Source: Streptomyces sp. NBC_01296
GTDB lineage: Bacteria; Actinomycetota; Actinomycetes; Streptomycetales; Streptomycetaceae
DNA: 64,000 bases
Assembly: GCF_035984415.1 (NCBI RefSeq)
Contig: NZ_CP130720.1
Coordinates: forward strand, 1,178,001 to 1,242,000
Direction: 5' to 3'
Shown here: positions 35,003 to 43,146 of the stretch, piece after piece
Position numbering within the stretch: the first letter of the stretch is position 1
How the letters are laid out: each line of letters begins with the position of its first letter
The notes under the pieces: generated by a model
Database searches by the model: none
Told to the model about the DNA's origin: nothing
What the model saw: the letters and a program-made list of their open reading frames with translations, nothing else
Program-made: the position numbers and the translations under genes

Positions 35003-37462
35003 ATGACAGACGTGTGGAGTCGGCGTGCCTTCCTCTCCGCCGCGGGCGGGGGTGCGCTCCTGGTGGGAGCGCCCGCCGCACGGGCGAGCGCCGCGCCGGC
35101 GGACGGGGTCCACGACGCGATGAGGGCGGTGTGGCGCGGTCTCTTCCTGGGCGGTGACATCCCGGCCGCGGCCGAGCCGTTCCGCTCGAGACTCGCCGAT
35201 CTCGGCGCCCTGGCCGGCGGATGGCGCTCCGCCATGGCGCCGGCGGCCGGCTCGCTCTGGCCCGACCTGGGGTACGGCACCGACCCCGAGATGATGATGC
35301 AGAGTCACTACCGGCTGCGGACGATGGCGGAGGCCTACGTCCGGCCCGGGACCGGGCTCACCGGGGACGGCTCTCTGCGCGCGGCACTGCTGGCCGGGCT
35401 GGACCATCTGCACGCGGACGTCTACCACGCCGGCCAGGTGCGGTACGGCAACTGGTACTGCTGGCAGATCGGCGCCCCGCAGGCCCTGCTCGACCTGTGC
35501 GTGCTGCTGTACGAGGAGCTGCCGGCCGCCCGGCTCGCCGAATCGTGTGCGGCCGTCGACCACTTCGTCCCCGACTCTGCCGTCGGCTCGTACACCGGGA
35601 CCAGTACGGGTGCGAACCGGGTGGACCTGTGCCGGGTGCTGGCGCTGCGCGGCGTGGTCGGCGGGGACCCGGCGAAGATCGCCCTGGCCCGGGACGCGCT
35701 CGGGCCGGTGTTCCCGTACGTCACCGCGGGCGACGGGCTCTACCGGGACGGGTCGTTCGTCCAGCACACGTGGGTGCCCTACACGGGGACGTACGGGGCG
35801 GTGCTGCTCGGCGGGCTGGGGATGCTGTTCGCTCTGCTGAAGGGCACTGCGTGGCAGGTCACGGATCCCGGGGCGCAGATCGCCTTCGACGCGGTGGAGC
35901 GGGCCTGGGCGCCGTTCCTGTTCAACGGGCTCGTGATGGACGCCGTGTCGGGGCGGGCGGTGAGCCGGGGTCTGATGGTCGCCGATCCGCGGCAGGTCCA
36001 GCAGGACGACCATGCCCGGGGGCATGCGGTGCTCGCGGCGATCCTCCTCCTCGCGGAAGGTGCGAGCGCCGCCGAACGGGCGCGCTGGCGGGGGCTGGTG
36101 AAGGGCTGGACGGCCCGGGACCACTACAGCCGCCCCCTCGCGGACACAACGCTCGCGCTGTCCTCCCTCGCCCGGCTGGCGGAGGTCGAGTCCGACGCGT
36201 CGGTCACGGCGCTGCCCGAGCCGGTAGGGCACAGGCTGTTCGCGTCCATGGACCGGGCCACGCACCGGCGGCCCGGCTGGGCGGCGTCGCTGTCCATGGC
36301 CTCGAAGCGGATCGCCCACTACGAGACGGGCAACGGGGAGAACCTGCGCGGCTGGCACACCGGGAGCGGGATGCTCTCCTGGTGGGGGGCCACGTACGGC
36401 AACGGCCAGTACTCGGACGCCTTCTGGCCCACGGTGGACCCGTACCGGCTGCCGGGGACCACCGTGTCGCGGAAGGTGCTCGCCGACGGGGCGGGCGGCG
36501 ACTGGGGGGCGTCCCGGCCCGATGCGGCCTGGGTGGGCGGGACGACCGACGGGGAGTTCGCCTCGGTGGGCCAGCACCTGCGGGGCCTGGGCAGCACGCT
36601 CACCGCCCACAAGTCCTGGTTCTTCCTCGACGACACGATCGTCTGCCTGGGCGCCGGCATCCGCTGCACGGACGGGGCCGCGGTCGAAACGGTGATCGAC
36701 AACCGCAATCTCGGCGCCTCCGGCACACATGCGCTGACCGTGGGCGGTGCGGTCCAGCCGGGCGCCCTCGGCTGGTCGGCGGCCTTCCCCTCCCCCGGCT
36801 GGGCGCACCTGGCGGGCTTCGGCGGATACGTGATGTCGGGCTCGGGGTCGTTCAAGGCCCTGCGGGAGGCACGCACCGGCCGGTGGAGCGACGTCAACCG
36901 GGGCGGGTCCGCCACGGCCCTGACCCGGCGCTACCTCACCCTCTGGTACGACCACGGCACGGCCCCGGCCGGCGCCGGGTTCGTCCACCAGGTGATGCCG
37001 GGGGCGACGGCCGCCCGGACCGCCGCCCGGGCGGCTGCTCCGGGGTGGCTCTCCGTGCTCGCCAACTCGGAGACGGCCCAGGGCGTCTCGGTGCCGTCGC
37101 TGGGCTTCACCGGGGTCAACTTCTGGCAGGCCGGGTCGGCCGGTCCGCTGGAGGCGGGAGCACCCTGTTCGGTCACGGTGCGGGAGAGACCGGACGGAAC
37201 GGCCGCCGTCTGCGTCTCGGACCCGGCCCGGGTGCTGACCTCGCTGACCGTGGTGTGGAACCGGCCCGTCGCGGCGGTGCTGACCCGGCCGTCGAGTCTG
37301 GTGTCGCAGGCCACCGGTGCGCAATTGCGGCTCGGCTTCGGCGACCTCACCACGGCGGCGGGTGCCGGCCAGGAGGTGGTGGTGCGGCTGGGATCGGCCA
37401 CTTCGTCGACAGCGGTGGCGCAGGGCCGGGCCGGTATCAGAGGGGAGCCAAGCGTGACATAA
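35003..37462 (+). CDS. Tat-exported polysaccharide lyase family 8 enzyme
   Basis: Extracellular lyase that cleaves uronate-containing polysaccharides (hyaluronan, chondroitin or xanthan type) by beta-elimination. The 819-residue precursor has a Tat signal (SRRAFLSAAGG... to ASAAP). The alpha-toroid holds NWYCWQIGAPQALLDL, Asn in STGANRVDLC, and the catalytic His-Tyr block DGSFVQHTWVPYTGTYG. The beta-sandwich half holds NGENLRGWHTGSGM and KSWFFLDDTIVCLG. AAGGAG is 6 bases before ATG 35003. It follows the Gfo/Idh-DUF993-isomerase genes and probably supplies their substrate. The exact polymer cannot be decided from sequence. Confidence 0.9.
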   Translation: MTDVWSRRAFLSAAGGGALLVGAPAARASAAPADGVHDAMRAVWRGLFLGGDIPAAAEPFRSRLADLGALAGGWRSAMAPAAGSLWPDLGYGTDPEMMMQSHYRLRTMAEAYVRPGTGLTGDGSLRAALLAGLDHLHADVYHAGQVRYGNWYCWQIGAPQALLDLCVLLYEELPAARLAESCAAVDHFVPDSAVGSYTGTSTGANRVDLCRVLALRGVVGGDPAKIALARDALGPVFPYVTAGDGLYRDGSFVQHTWVPYTGTYGAVLLGGLGMLFALLKGTAWQVTDPGAQIAFDAVERAWAPFLFNGLVMDAVSGRAVSRGLMVADPRQVQQDDHARGHAVLAAILLLAEGASAAERARWRGLVKGWTARDHYSRPLADTTLALSSLARLAEVESDASVTALPEPVGHRLFASMDRATHRRPGWAASLSMASKRIAHYETGNGENLRGWHTGSGMLSWWGATYGNGQYSDAFWPTVDPYRLPGTTVSRKVLADGAGGDWGASRPDAAWVGGTTDGEFASVGQHLRGLGSTLTAHKSWFFLDDTIVCLGAGIRCTDGAAVETVIDNRNLGASGTHALTVGGAVQPGALGWSAAFPSPGWAHLAGFGGYVMSGSGSFKALREARTGRWSDVNRGGSATALTRRYLTLWYDHGTAPAGAGFVHQVMPGATAARTAARAAAPGWLSVLANSETAQGVSVPSLGFTGVNFWQAGSAGPLEAGAPCSVTVRERPDGTAAVCVSDPARVLTSLTVVWNRPVAAVLTRPSSLVSQATGAQLRLGFGDLTTAAGAGQEVVVRLGSATSSTAVAQGRAGIRGEPSVT

Positions 37463-37463
37463 C

Positions 37464-39095
37464 GTGCCCTCCATGGATCAGGAGCACACAGCCGGGACCG
37501 GGGACGGCGACGGCGCAGGACGGCGGCGGTTCCTCGCGATCGCGACAGGTGCGGCAACCGCCGCCGGGCTCGGGGCCACGGCCGGCTGCGCCCACGGTGC
37601 CGCCGACGGAGCGGACGGCGGGACGGGCGGGGCGGCAACGGGCAAGAGCAAGGGCCCCACGCCCGGCGGACCGGCCGGATTCGACGTCAAGGCCGAGAAC
37701 GCCAAGCCCGGGCATGCCGACTGGCACGTGGCCAAGGCCGGCCCGGCCAAGGCGATCGAGGGCTTCGCCGACAAGGTGAGCGTCCTGCCCGGCGAGTCCT
37801 TCGGCCTGCACGTGTCCACCACGGCGCCCCGGTTCACCGTCTCCGCCTACCGCATGGGCTGGTACGGCGGCGCCCGGGCCCGGCTGGTGTGGCGCTCCGA
37901 GGCCCTGCCCGGCGTACGGCAGCCCGAACACACGGTGGATTCCGCGACGCGGATGGTCCGCACCCGCTGGCCCCGTACCACCACCGTCGACACCAAGGAG
38001 TGGCCGGAAGGCTGCTACCTGCTGCGGCTCGACGCACAGGGCGGCGAGGGCCAGCGCTTCGTCCCGGTGACGGTGCGCTCGGCGGCGACGGCCGGCCGTA
38101 CGGTGGTGGTGAACTCGGTGGCGACCTGGCAGGCGTACAACCGGTGGGGCGGATACGGCAGCTACGACGGGCCCAACGGCGCCTACGCCTCGCGCTCCCT
38201 CGCCGTCACGTTCGACCGGCCGTACGAGTACGACGACGGCGCCGGCCTGTTCCTGGTGTACGAGGCCCCGCTGCTCGCCCTCGCCGAGCGGCTCGGCATA
38301 CCGCTGGCCTACACGACGACCACCGACGTGGCGCGGGAGAAGCGGCTGCTGGAAGGGGCCGCGGCGGTCCTCTCGCTCGGCCACGACGAGTACTGGTCGC
38401 CCGAGCAGCGGGCCCACTTCACCGCCGCCCGGGACGCCGGGACCAACATCGCGATCCTGGGGGCGAACTGCTGCTTCCGCCGGATCCGGCTGGAGCCCTC
38501 CGATCTCGGACCGGACCGCACGGTCGTCTGCTACAAGTCCTCCTACGACCAGGACCCCGGATTCAAGCGGGGCCACCCGGCTACGGTCGACTTCCGCTCG
38601 GCGCCCGGCGCCGACCCGGAGAGCTCGCTGCTCGGCGTGATCTACGACGGTTACCCGGTGGACGCCCCCTACGTGGTGACCCACCCCGGCCACTGGCTGT
38701 TCGAGGGCACCGGAGTCAAGGCGGACGACCACTTCCCGCACCTGGTGGGGGTGGAGTACGACAAGGTCAACACCGGTTTTCCGACGCCCCGGCCGATCGA
38801 GATCCTGGCCCACTCCCCCGTGGTGTGCGAGGGCCGGCCCAGCCACCAGGACACGGCGTACTACACGGCGGCGAGCGGCGCGGGCGTCTTCGCGACCGGG
38901 ACCATGCGCTGGGTGGAGGCCCTGGACGCCACGGGCGACGGCCGCAGCGGGGCCAACCACGGCCTCGACGCGAAGGCGGGCGCGCTGACCACCCGTGTGA
39001 CGGAGAACCTGCTGCGGATCTTCGCGGCGGGCCCGGCGGGGCGGACGCATCCCGCTCAGGACAACGTCAAGGAGGTGTACGGGGGTTCGCCATGA
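37464..39095 (+). CDS. DMFase-beta-like Tat lipoprotein
   Basis: Exported protein of up to 543 residues resembling the beta subunit of N,N-dimethylformamidase, i.e. a possible amidohydrolase-like surface protein of unknown substrate. N-terminus: GRRRFLAIATG Tat motif followed by a lipobox-like TAGC. Characteristic blocks are SAYRMGWYGGARARLVW, NSVATWQAYNRWGGYGSY, LSLGHDEYWSPEQR and GANCCFRRIR. The start is uncertain: GTG 37464 or ATG 37473. It follows the lyase gene by one base, so it may be part of the same transcript. Confidence 0.85.
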   Translation: MPSMDQEHTAGTGDGDGAGRRRFLAIATGAATAAGLGATAGCAHGAADGADGGTGGAATGKSKGPTPGGPAGFDVKAENAKPGHADWHVAKAGPAKAIEGFADKVSVLPGESFGLHVSTTAPRFTVSAYRMGWYGGARARLVWRSEALPGVRQPEHTVDSATRMVRTRWPRTTTVDTKEWPEGCYLLRLDAQGGEGQRFVPVTVRSAATAGRTVVVNSVATWQAYNRWGGYGSYDGPNGAYASRSLAVTFDRPYEYDDGAGLFLVYEAPLLALAERLGIPLAYTTTTDVAREKRLLEGAAAVLSLGHDEYWSPEQRAHFTAARDAGTNIAILGANCCFRRIRLEPSDLGPDRTVVCYKSSYDQDPGFKRGHPATVDFRSAPGADPESSLLGVIYDGYPVDAPYVVTHPGHWLFEGTGVKADDHFPHLVGVEYDKVNTGFPTPRPIEILAHSPVVCEGRPSHQDTAYYTAASGAGVFATGTMRWVEALDATGDGRSGANHGLDAKAGALTTRVTENLLRIFAAGPAGRTHPAQDNVKEVYGGSP

Positions 39096-39218
39096 CCGGA
39101 TTGCGGTGGACTCGACCCGGAAGCGGCGTTTAGGATCGTGATCACGGCATCGCGTGTCGGTCACCGACCGGGTGAGGCATGGAGGCGCCCGTGATGTGCC
39201 TTGCGGAGGCATTCACTC

Positions 39219-39614
39219 ATGTCAGTACAGCTCAACCACACGATCGTCCACTCCCGGAACCACCGGGAGGCCGCCGAGTTCCTGGCGGACATCCTCGGCC
39301 TCGAGGTCGGCACCGAGTGGGGCCCGTTCATCCCCGTCGAGACCGCGAACGGCGTCACCCTCGACTTCGCGACCGCCCCGGCCGAGTCCATCACCATCCA
39401 GCACTACGCGTTCCTCGTCTCCGAGGAGGAATTCGACGCGTCGTTCGGGAAGATCCGCGCAGGCGGGGTCCCGTACTTCGCCGACCCGTACATGAAGCAG
39501 CCCGGCGAGATCAACCACAACGACGGCGGCCGCGGCGTCTACTTCCTCGACCCGTCGGGCCACGGCATGGAGATCATCACCCGCCCCTACGGCTACGTGG
39601 AGCCCAAGGCCTAG
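39219..39614 (+). CDS. VOC-superfamily (glyoxalase/dioxygenase fold) protein
   Basis: Small cytoplasmic metalloprotein fold, 131 residues, two beta-alpha-beta-beta-beta modules. Potential metal ligands are His in LNHTIVHS, His in IQHYAFLVS and Glu in HGMEIITRPYG near the C-terminus. GGAGG lies 9 bases before the ATG. Function undetermined; such proteins are often dioxygenases or drug-resistance factors. Confidence 0.88.
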   Translation: MSVQLNHTIVHSRNHREAAEFLADILGLEVGTEWGPFIPVETANGVTLDFATAPAESITIQHYAFLVSEEEFDASFGKIRAGGVPYFADPYMKQPGEINHNDGGRGVYFLDPSGHGMEIITRPYGYVEPKA

Positions 39615-39630
39615 CCACTTGCGATGAGAA

Positions 39631-39674
39631 CGCCGTCGGGCCCGGCCCCTGTGGAGGGGACGGGCCCGACGGCG
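39631..39674. terminator. strong bidirectional terminator
   Basis: A 14-bp perfect stem (CGCCGTCGGGCCCG at 39631-39644 with its complement at 39661-39674) is topped by an inner CCCCT/AGGGG stem and a 4-base loop. It separates the VOC gene from the convergent tRNA gene and would serve both. Confidence 0.85.
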
Positions 39675-39685
39675 CGTACTGCTTG

Positions 39686-39759
39686 CAGGGGCGGCAGGAT
39701 TCGAACCTGCGACATCTGGTTTTGGAGACCAGCGCTCTGACCAGCTGAGCTACACCCCT
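39686..39759 (-). tRNA. tRNA-Trp (anticodon CCA)
   Basis: 74-nt cloverleaf on the minus strand: acceptor AGGGGTG pairing with CGCCCCT (one G-U), D arm AGCTCAGCTGGTCAGAGC, anticodon stem CTGGT/ACCAG with loop CTCCAAA (CCA at 39725-39723), and T arm GCAGGTTCGAATCCTGC. CCA is not encoded at the 3' end. In many actinomycetes tRNA-Trp sits just before secE-nusG; those genes are not here. Confidence 0.95.
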
Positions 39760-39799
39760 TCGGTGAGGCCAACTCTGACACGGAGCGCAGCGGAGATCC

Positions 39800-40078
39800 A
39801 AATGAATTCATGGGTGATGCGGGTGGAAGTTCGGCCCGCATGTCGGCGCCGGCAGTGCGAAGCCAGTCGATCAGGGACTCGTTTCCGCTGGTCAGAGCGA
39901 TGTTCAGCGGGGTAGGGCGGCCGCGCCCGAGCCGGTCCACGTCCACCCCGTGAGACAGGGGGTACTGGGCGGTGGGGAGTTGACCCCCGTGGCAGGCGGA
40001 CCGGAAGGCGCCGGCCGTGACGAGGGCGTCGGCCGCCTCCGCGTCGTCGCTGCCGGCGGACCAGTGCAGCGGGGACCC
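39800..40078 (-). pseudogene. ankyrin-repeat protein remnant
   Basis: Minus-strand reading gives SPLHWSAGSDDAEAADALVT and, further on, RPTPLNIALTSGNESLIDWL, which are ankyrin-repeat helices typical of Streptomyces ankyrin proteins. There is no start codon or N-terminus: the frame is cut at about 40078 by an unrelated plus-strand remnant. There is no proper stop either, as the frame reads into the tRNA gene. Only about 90 codons survive, with an abnormal middle section. Confidence 0.65.
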
Positions 40079-40080
40079 TG

Positions 40081-40383
40081 ACGGGGTCCGCCGACCCCGA
40101 CCCCGATCGGCTGGTCGCCGTACGGTTCCGGCTGGAGAACACCGGGACCGACGCGTACGAGGACTCCCCCGCCAAGTCCTCGCACCTTGTGGACTCCGAC
40201 GGCCGGCGGTTCACCGGTTCCAACACCACGACCACCGCCGGTCCCGCGTTCCCGGACACCGTCACCCTGGCTCCCGGCGGCTCGGCGCTCGGCTTCGTCA
40301 CCTTCCGGCTGCCGAACGACGCCGCCCTCGCCGCCGTCCAGTTCGCGCTGAATTCCGGCCTCGCCGACGACGTCGGCCACTGA
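40081..40383 (+). pseudogene. C-terminal fragment of a DUF4352 protein
   Basis: About 100 codons read TGSADPDPDRLVAVRFRLEN, then TAGPAFPDTVTLAPGGSALG and AVQFALNSGLADDVGH before TGA. This matches the C-terminal half of secreted DUF4352 (immunoprotective-like beta-sandwich) proteins. The signal peptide, lipobox and first strands are missing; the only in-frame start (ATG 40189) is mid-domain. It abuts the ankyrin remnant. Confidence 0.65.
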
Positions 40384-40425
40384 AGCCTCCCCTGAGGCCT
40401 GTCGGCCCGAGTTGCGGACGCCCCC

Positions 40426-40454
40426 TTGACCGCTCTGGTCCAGACCAATAGTTT
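40426..40454 (+). promoter_or_regulatory. chitinase promoter with DasR-type dre site
   Basis: TTGACC (-35, 40426-40431) and TAGTTT (-10, 40449-40454) are 17 bases apart. Between them lies the 12-bp near-palindrome TGGTCCAGACCA (40436-40447), one base from the core of the known DasR responsive element (TGGTCTAGACCA). DasR bound here would block polymerase until N-acetylglucosamine derivatives appear. Confidence 0.8.
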
Positions 40455-40510
40455 CCGGCATGCACCGCGCACGCGTCCCCGCACCGCTCCCGCATCCGCA
40501 AAGGAAGCCC

Positions 40511-41836
40511 ATGCGCCGCAGCATGCTCGGCAGACTGGCCGTCGCCGCCTGTTCCCTCTCCCTGCTCACCGCCCTCGCGCCGTCCGCTGCCGCGCAGGGC
40601 GACGGCGGTCACGACCGCTCGTACAAGCGGGTCGGGTACTTCACCCAATGGGGCGTCTACGGACGGGACTTCCAGGTCCAGGACCTCGAGACGAGCGGCA
40701 CCGCCGGCAAGCTCACCCACATCAACTACGCCTTCGGCAACATCAGCGCGGAGGGCAAGTGCTTCACCGGCAACGTGCCGGGCGAGGCCGACGCCTGGGC
40801 CGACTACGTGCGCCCGCTCGACGCCGCGAACTCCGTCGACGGGGTCGCCGACAGCGCCGAGCAGCCGCTGGCCGGGAACTTCAACCAGCTGCGCGAGCTC
40901 AAGGCCAAGCACCCGGGCCTCAAGGTCCTGCTCTCGCTGGGCGGTTGGAGCTGGTCCACGCACTTCTCGGACGCCGCGCTCACTCCCGCTTCCCGCAAGG
41001 CCCTCGTACAGTCCTGCATCGACCTCTACATCAAGGGCAATCTGCCGCAGGACGGCGCCCGCGGCGGCGCGGGGGCGGCGGCCGGCGTCTTCGACGGGAT
41101 CGACCTCGACTGGGAGTGGCCCGGCTCGGCCGGTGACACGGACACGAAGTTCCGGCCGGAGGACAAGCAGAACTTCACGGCCCTGGTGAAGGAGTTCCGT
41201 ACGCAGCTCGACGCGTACGCACGCAGCCAGAAGCGGAAGGAGACGTACGAGCTGACGGCGTTCGTCCCGACCGCCCCCGCCAAGATCGACGCGGGCTTCG
41301 ACGTCCGCCGCATCATGCGCGACCTCGACTTCGTGACCCTCCAGGGCTACGACTTCCACGTATCCGGCGAGGGAACCACCGCCCAGCAGTCCGCGCTCCG
41401 CGCCCGCGGCGACTTCAGCGTGGACGGCACGGTGGAGGCCTGGCGCCACCGCGGGGCGCCGGCGCACAAGCTGGTGATGGGCATGCCGTTCTACGGGCAG
41501 GGCTGGACCGGTGTCAGCGGCGGCGGGGACGGCATGGGGCAGCCGGCGACGGGCCCGGCGCCGGCGACCTGGGCGGCCGGGTACGAGGACTACAAGGCGC
41601 TGGAGAAGCTCGCCGGTTCGGGCGCGTACAAGGTGTACCGCGACCGGCGCGGCGGCCACGCCTGGCTGTTCGACGGCAGCACGCTGTGGACGTACGACGA
41701 CCCGCAGGTGCTGCGGACCAAGGCGGAGTACGTCCGCGAGAACGGCCTGGGCGGCGCGATGTTCTGGTCGCTGGACGCGGACACCGCCGACGGCGAGCTG
41801 ATGACGGCCGTCGACCGGGGCCTGCACGGCCGCTGA
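40511..41836 (+). CDS. secreted GH18 chitinase
   Basis: Hydrolyses chitin outside the cell. The 441-residue precursor has a Sec signal peptide (MRRSMLGRLAVAACSLSLLT to AAAQ) and a single GH18 TIM barrel. The catalytic motif FDGIDLDWEWPG gives the proton donor Glu-202; LLSLGGWSWS and the Tyr in MGMPFYGQGW are also conserved. There is no carbohydrate-binding module. AAGGAAG lies 4-5 bases before the ATG. It is expressed from a dre-containing promoter and is followed by a strong hairpin. Confidence 0.95.
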   Translation: MRRSMLGRLAVAACSLSLLTALAPSAAAQGDGGHDRSYKRVGYFTQWGVYGRDFQVQDLETSGTAGKLTHINYAFGNISAEGKCFTGNVPGEADAWADYVRPLDAANSVDGVADSAEQPLAGNFNQLRELKAKHPGLKVLLSLGGWSWSTHFSDAALTPASRKALVQSCIDLYIKGNLPQDGARGGAGAAAGVFDGIDLDWEWPGSAGDTDTKFRPEDKQNFTALVKEFRTQLDAYARSQKRKETYELTAFVPTAPAKIDAGFDVRRIMRDLDFVTLQGYDFHVSGEGTTAQQSALRARGDFSVDGTVEAWRHRGAPAHKLVMGMPFYGQGWTGVSGGGDGMGQPATGPAPATWAAGYEDYKALEKLAGSGAYKVYRDRRGGHAWLFDGSTLWTYDDPQVLRTKAEYVRENGLGGAMFWSLDADTADGELMTAVDRGLHGR

Positions 41837-41898
41837 CCGGCTGACCCCCTAACCGGCTGACCGGCAGACCGGCAGACCGGCCGATCGGCCACGAGACC

Positions 41899-41940
41899 GG
41901 CGCCGCCGGGCCGCGGAAAACGACCCGGCCCGGCGGCGCC
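41899..41940 (+). terminator. chitinase terminator
   Basis: A perfect 15-bp stem (41899-41913 with 41926-41940) with a 12-base loop lies between chitinase and serpin genes. The preceding 60 bp are short degenerate GACCGGC repeats. Confidence 0.8.
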
Positions 41941-41961
41941 CCACCACGTACGCTCCCCGCC

Positions 41962-43146
41962 ATGAGGAACACGACGGTACGGGCGGTCAACCGACTCACC
42001 ACGCGCTGGGCGCGGCAGGCGGTGACGGGCGAGAAGGGCACCGTCCTCACCGCGGCCGGGGTATGGCCCCTGCTGGCCTTCCTCGCCGACGGCGCGGGCG
42101 GCCCGGCCCGCGCCGAACTCGCCGAAGCCCTGGGCATACCGGCCGGGTCCGCGACCGCGGCCGCCCGGGAGCTGCTGACCGGCCTGGCCGGCGTACGGGG
42201 CCTCCAGGCGGCCACCGGGCTCTGGACCAGGGCGGATCTCCCCCTGTACGAATCCTGGCTGACGGGACTCCCGGACGGCGCCCGCTCCGCCCTGACCGGC
42301 GACGAGGACACCGACCGCAAGGCCCTCGACGGATGGGCGGCGGACCGGACCGGCGGGCTGATCGAGCAGATGCCCGCCCCGCTGAACGAGGACACCCGGC
42401 TGGTCCTCGCCTCGGCGCTCGCGCTGCGGCTGAAGTGGATCCAGCCCTTCCGAACCGGATGCGCCGATCTGTCCGAGGGCCCGTGGGCCGGGCGGTCGGC
42501 GCTCGCGCTGTACCGCAGCACCTCCCTCCTGGACCGCGTCCGCGTGGCGCACACACCGACCGGCCCGGTGACGCTGCTCGAAGTGGTCGGCGACGGCGGG
42601 GTGGACGTCCACCTGGTGCTGGGCGAGCCCGACACCGACCCGGGGGAGGTCCTCGCCGCCGGCGCCGCCGCCGTCACCCGGGCCGTGCCGTCGACGGGCG
42701 CGAGCCTGCTGCCCGAGGGAAACCCGGGGCCGGGGCTGCGCATCGGGACGGTCCGGTCGACGGATCGTGAACCCCGCCTGCACGTCAAGACGGTGGCCTT
42801 CGATGTCGGCGCGGACCACGATCTCCTCGCCCACGCCCGGCTGTTCGGCCTGCACACAGCCACGGACACGCGGTCCGGGCATTTCCCCGGGATCGGCCCC
42901 GAACCCCTGGCCATCGGATCGGCCCGGCAGTCGGCGATGGCCCGCTTCCACGCCGAAGGCTTCGAAGCCACCGCCGTGACCGCCGTCGCTCTGGCCGCGG
43001 GCTGCGCCCTCCCCCGCTACCGGTACCGGGTCCGCCAGGCCGAGGTCACCTTCCACCGGCCCTTCGGCTTCCTCGCCGTCCACCGCACCTCCCGCCTGGT
43101 GCTCGCCGCGGGGTGGGTCGCCGAGCCGGTTACCCTCACGCCATGA
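41962..43146 (+). CDS. serpin-family protease inhibitor
   Basis: A 394-residue serpin-fold protein without an obvious signal peptide, so probably cytoplasmic. Diagnostic segments: GLIEQMPAPLNEDTRLVLAS (helix F/strand 3A region), ALALRLKWIQPF, the hinge FHAEGFEATAVTAV before the reactive-centre loop, and the closing FHRPFGFLAVHRTSRLVLAAGWVAEP. The hinge keeps small residues at alternating positions, as inhibitory serpins require, but Phe replaces the usual Thr/small residue after EG. The stop overlaps the aldo/keto reductase start (ATGA). Confidence 0.85.
   Translation: MRNTTVRAVNRLTTRWARQAVTGEKGTVLTAAGVWPLLAFLADGAGGPARAELAEALGIPAGSATAAARELLTGLAGVRGLQAATGLWTRADLPLYESWLTGLPDGARSALTGDEDTDRKALDGWAADRTGGLIEQMPAPLNEDTRLVLASALALRLKWIQPFRTGCADLSEGPWAGRSALALYRSTSLLDRVRVAHTPTGPVTLLEVVGDGGVDVHLVLGEPDTDPGEVLAAGAAAVTRAVPSTGASLLPEGNPGPGLRIGTVRSTDREPRLHVKTVAFDVGADHDLLAHARLFGLHTATDTRSGHFPGIGPEPLAIGSARQSAMARFHAEGFEATAVTAVALAAGCALPRYRYRVRQAEVTFHRPFGFLAVHRTSRLVLAAGWVAEPVTLTP

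Noticed and set aside
33875..37474. 1199-codon minus-strand frame opposite the lyase region
   Set aside because: Antisense shadow spanning several coupled plus-strand genes; no family resemblance.
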